From assembly GCA_037833965.1 (NCBI GenBank), contig AP031353.1, forward strand, positions 4,156,501 to 4,220,500: a stretch of 64,000 nt of DNA, written 5' to 3'. Every line of letters begins with the position of its first letter. The stretch's first letter is position 1. Below the pieces are notes generated by a model that saw only the letters and a program-made list of their open reading frames with translations, ran no database searches and had not been told where the DNA came from. A program made the position numbers and the translations under genes. The stretch is from Marchantia polymorpha subsp. ruderalis. Taxonomy: Eukaryota; Streptophyta; Marchantiopsida; Marchantiales; Marchantiaceae. Shown here in pieces: positions 61,860-64,000 of this stretch.

Positions 61860-64000
61860 GAGCGGTATGATCCAAATATCATTCGCCCAGAGCTGCAGCA
61901 GAAGAATACGATGTGATGAGGGCCTTCCAGAAAGGCCTGACGGCGGACGATCGATCCGTCGGCCAGCAGTTGGACGGAAAGGAAAGGCATATCCAGAGCC
62001 CGGATTTTATCCGTCGTAAGGCAGACGGGAGAAGCTCACTGGTGCGCGAGCTGCAAGAGCCCGTAGGCACGACTCTATTAATCTGAGACCAGTGCGCGGG
62101 TCACGGTCACGGTGACGAGAGAGAGAATGCACATGAAAGGTGCTGCTGCTGTCGCTGGCGAGATTGCAGTCCCGAATTTAGCGGCTCTAGGAGGAGGACT
62201 AGGACGACGATTGGGACGACTCCGATCTGATCCGGCCCCGACCATCTGTCCATCCGACGTGAGCAAAGTGCTTCGTGGAGCCCTTTGTGATCTAATATTC
62301 TGGGAACATTTTCGCATCACAACAAAATGTCGAAATTATTGGCGAGATGTGGATGTAAAGAAGGATCTGCTTGCTTTTTCGAGCGGCCTTGTTGCCTCCG
62401 TGGAAACTCCCACAGAAAACTTGTGCGCCGTCGAGAGCTTTCGGTCATCTGCACTGCGAGATTTGATTTTATTCATTCGGAATCGGACGATCGGGGTTTC
62501 GGTTAACGAGGGGCACGCCGGAATGAGTTTGGAATATTCTGAGCAATGCACACTCGGACGCACGATGTCCATCTGGTGGTGGGACGTGGTCGCTTTGCGA
62601 TGTCCTCATGCGCAGGGTGGCCGCTGGAGAGCGAACGATGATGAGTCAGAGTCGATGACGTGGCGGTGACGTGGCGTGTATCATGAATGACGCCGATAAC
62701 ATGGTACGACTCCTCGCAGTGTCTCTCACTCGAGCGCTGTGAGATCTGGTGAGGCTCGGCGACAGCCACGGCGTGCAGCAGCAGCAGCATCAGATCAGCA
62801 GATCACCATCACCAGCAGCTGCAGCAGCAGCAGCAACGAACGAAGTCGGAAACAGAAGGGAGGGAGGGAGAGAGAGAGAGAGAGAGAAGAAGAAGAAGAA
62901 GAACGGCTCGGGCCTTTCGGGTCTCGAGGGCATTCAGTCACTGATCCGGCCCATCGATCAATCAATCATTCACTGGCTCGATCGCCCCACTCGCACGACA
63001 ACAGCAAGATGAGCTACATGACACCTTCGCATGATCGAATGATTCGGATCTCCCCTCCAGAGGGCCGCAACCAATTTAATCCCCTCGCCCTGGCCTGGAT
63101 TGGGTTGGGTTCAGTTAAATTGGGTGGGGTCTCCTCTGGCCTCTTTCGAGACCGCCTCCGCCAGCCACAGTATCTATCCTCCTCCTCCTCCTCCTCTTCC
63201 TCCTCCTCCTCTGCACGGGTCTCGTTACGGTGCGAATCGCAGCAGCCTCGGGCATCAGTGCTGCAGCAGCGCCCGCCCTGCTGTTCACTGAATCCTACCA
63301 TGCGCATAATTGACCTGGAAAGATTGCGCCCGAGACCGAACCGGACCACGTGCATCACAAGTCTTCCTGACCGCAGTTAGCCGACGACCGCAACCGGAGT
63401 TAGGCGAGACCCGGGCCACGAAACCCATGGCCGTCGCTGCCGGACCCTCCGGATAAGAGGAGAATCTGATGGACAAAAGCCCGAGCTGGATCGGACCAGC
63501 GGTACAGGGGTTGCGCCCCAGCGCTGCAGCAGCGCAGCATCTGCTCCAGTGTCTGACTGACAGACTGACAGACTGACAGACTGAGGACGACGAGGAGGCG
63601 CAGATGGTTCTGATGCGCCAGAATGTGACGACGAGGACGACGATGCGAGCACGAGCACGGTCGGAGAACTTTCTCGCACGACAAAAGCGGGTCAGTGAGT
63701 GAGTGCGTCAGTGGAAAGAGCACCAGATTTGCGCGAATCTTTCGTCGCAGGCCGGGAAAGTTGAAATCCTCATGAGAGGCGAGGGCAATGGCGATGGCGG
63801 GCAGGCAGACTTCTCGCCCCTCGCCCGGATGAGACATACGGTCTGACTCCATGCGTCGTATCGGCATACATACCGTACTGACGATCACTGGGTATGGCGT
63901 ATGCTGTACTGTCCTGTCCTCTCTCTATTCGTGTGGATGTTTACAGGTTTGGCAGGACGGATCCCGAGGGAAAGTTCGCAGGCCCTTCCTGGCAGCCGCT
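61860..64000. other. GC-rich end of the window with weak ORFs
   Basis: A plus-strand frame of about 180 codons (ATG 62127, end 62669) has moderate composition but no domain. A 213-codon frame (62739-63380) is built largely from CAG, GA, AAG and TCC simple repeats. A GACTGACA repeat lies near 63552-63582. This may be the promoter or 5' region of a gene beyond the window. Confidence 0.35.

Noticed and set aside
62739-63380. 213-codon plus-strand frame
   Set aside because: Made mostly of translated simple repeats (CAG, GA, AAG, TCC runs); no globular segment.
1-64000. CRISPR arrays, bacterial operons, rRNA genes
   Set aside because: Spliced genes and the absence of Shine-Dalgarno-led gene clusters show nuclear plant DNA; no regularly spaced CRISPR repeats or rRNA sequence seen. 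tRNA genes were not found by eye, but a covariance-model scan would be needed to exclude them.

Overview
The window is nuclear DNA of a land plant that makes swimming sperm. Two axonemal/ciliary genes (IFT88 and a CFAP57/WDR65 homologue, both with many spliceosomal introns) lie beside a plant-specific KAC kinesin for chloroplast movement. Flowering plants lack cilia but have KAC; green algae have cilia but not this KAC architecture. With fairly short introns, that combination points to a bryophyte. A liverwort is my best guess from the general look of the sequence; a moss, hornwort or other seed-free plant is not excluded.

Layout. 1-1.4 kb: mixed-composition DNA with no convincing gene. 1.4-9.9 kb: AT-rich DNA with hairpins, a small composite LTR retrotransposon with a 5-bp target duplication (5246-7043), a 73-bp tandem repeat and unrecognised sequence. 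9905-13684 (minus): one uninterrupted 1259-residue KAC kinesin. 13.7-15.9 kb: GC-rich upstream region of KAC. 15.9-20.4 kb: AT-rich desert. 20.4-25.0 kb: GC-richer DNA with microsatellites and one or two uncharacterised plus-strand coding regions (22.5-24.8 kb). 25257-31297 (minus): IFT88, 13 exons, read through almost base by base. 32850-45541 (minus): CFAP57-like WD40 plus coiled-coil gene of about 23 exons; its last long serine/arginine-rich exon could instead be a separate gene. 45.5-46.5 kb: CFAP57 upstream region. 46.5-55.6 kb: second AT-rich desert, with a MITE-like element. 55.7-64 kb: GC-richer, microsatellite-rich DNA with only weak ORFs.

How the genes relate. IFT88 is a core subunit of the IFT-B train that builds the flagellum. 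CFAP57 belongs to the inner-dynein-arm/regulatory machinery that makes it beat. They are adjacent, on the same strand, about 1.5 kb apart, and in a land plant both should be needed only in sperm. KAC works in another system (actin-based chloroplast positioning and anchoring) and is separated by the AT-rich block.

Most notable observations: the head-to-tail ciliary pair; a tandem S-H-R-G-S octapeptide array of about 146 residues inserted in the CFAP57 beta-propeller region; an apparently intronless KAC with an eroded kinesin ATPase core; a GC-AG intron holding three consecutive perfect hairpins; a palindromic LTR element; and an IFT88 gene whose introns all appear to be phase 0.
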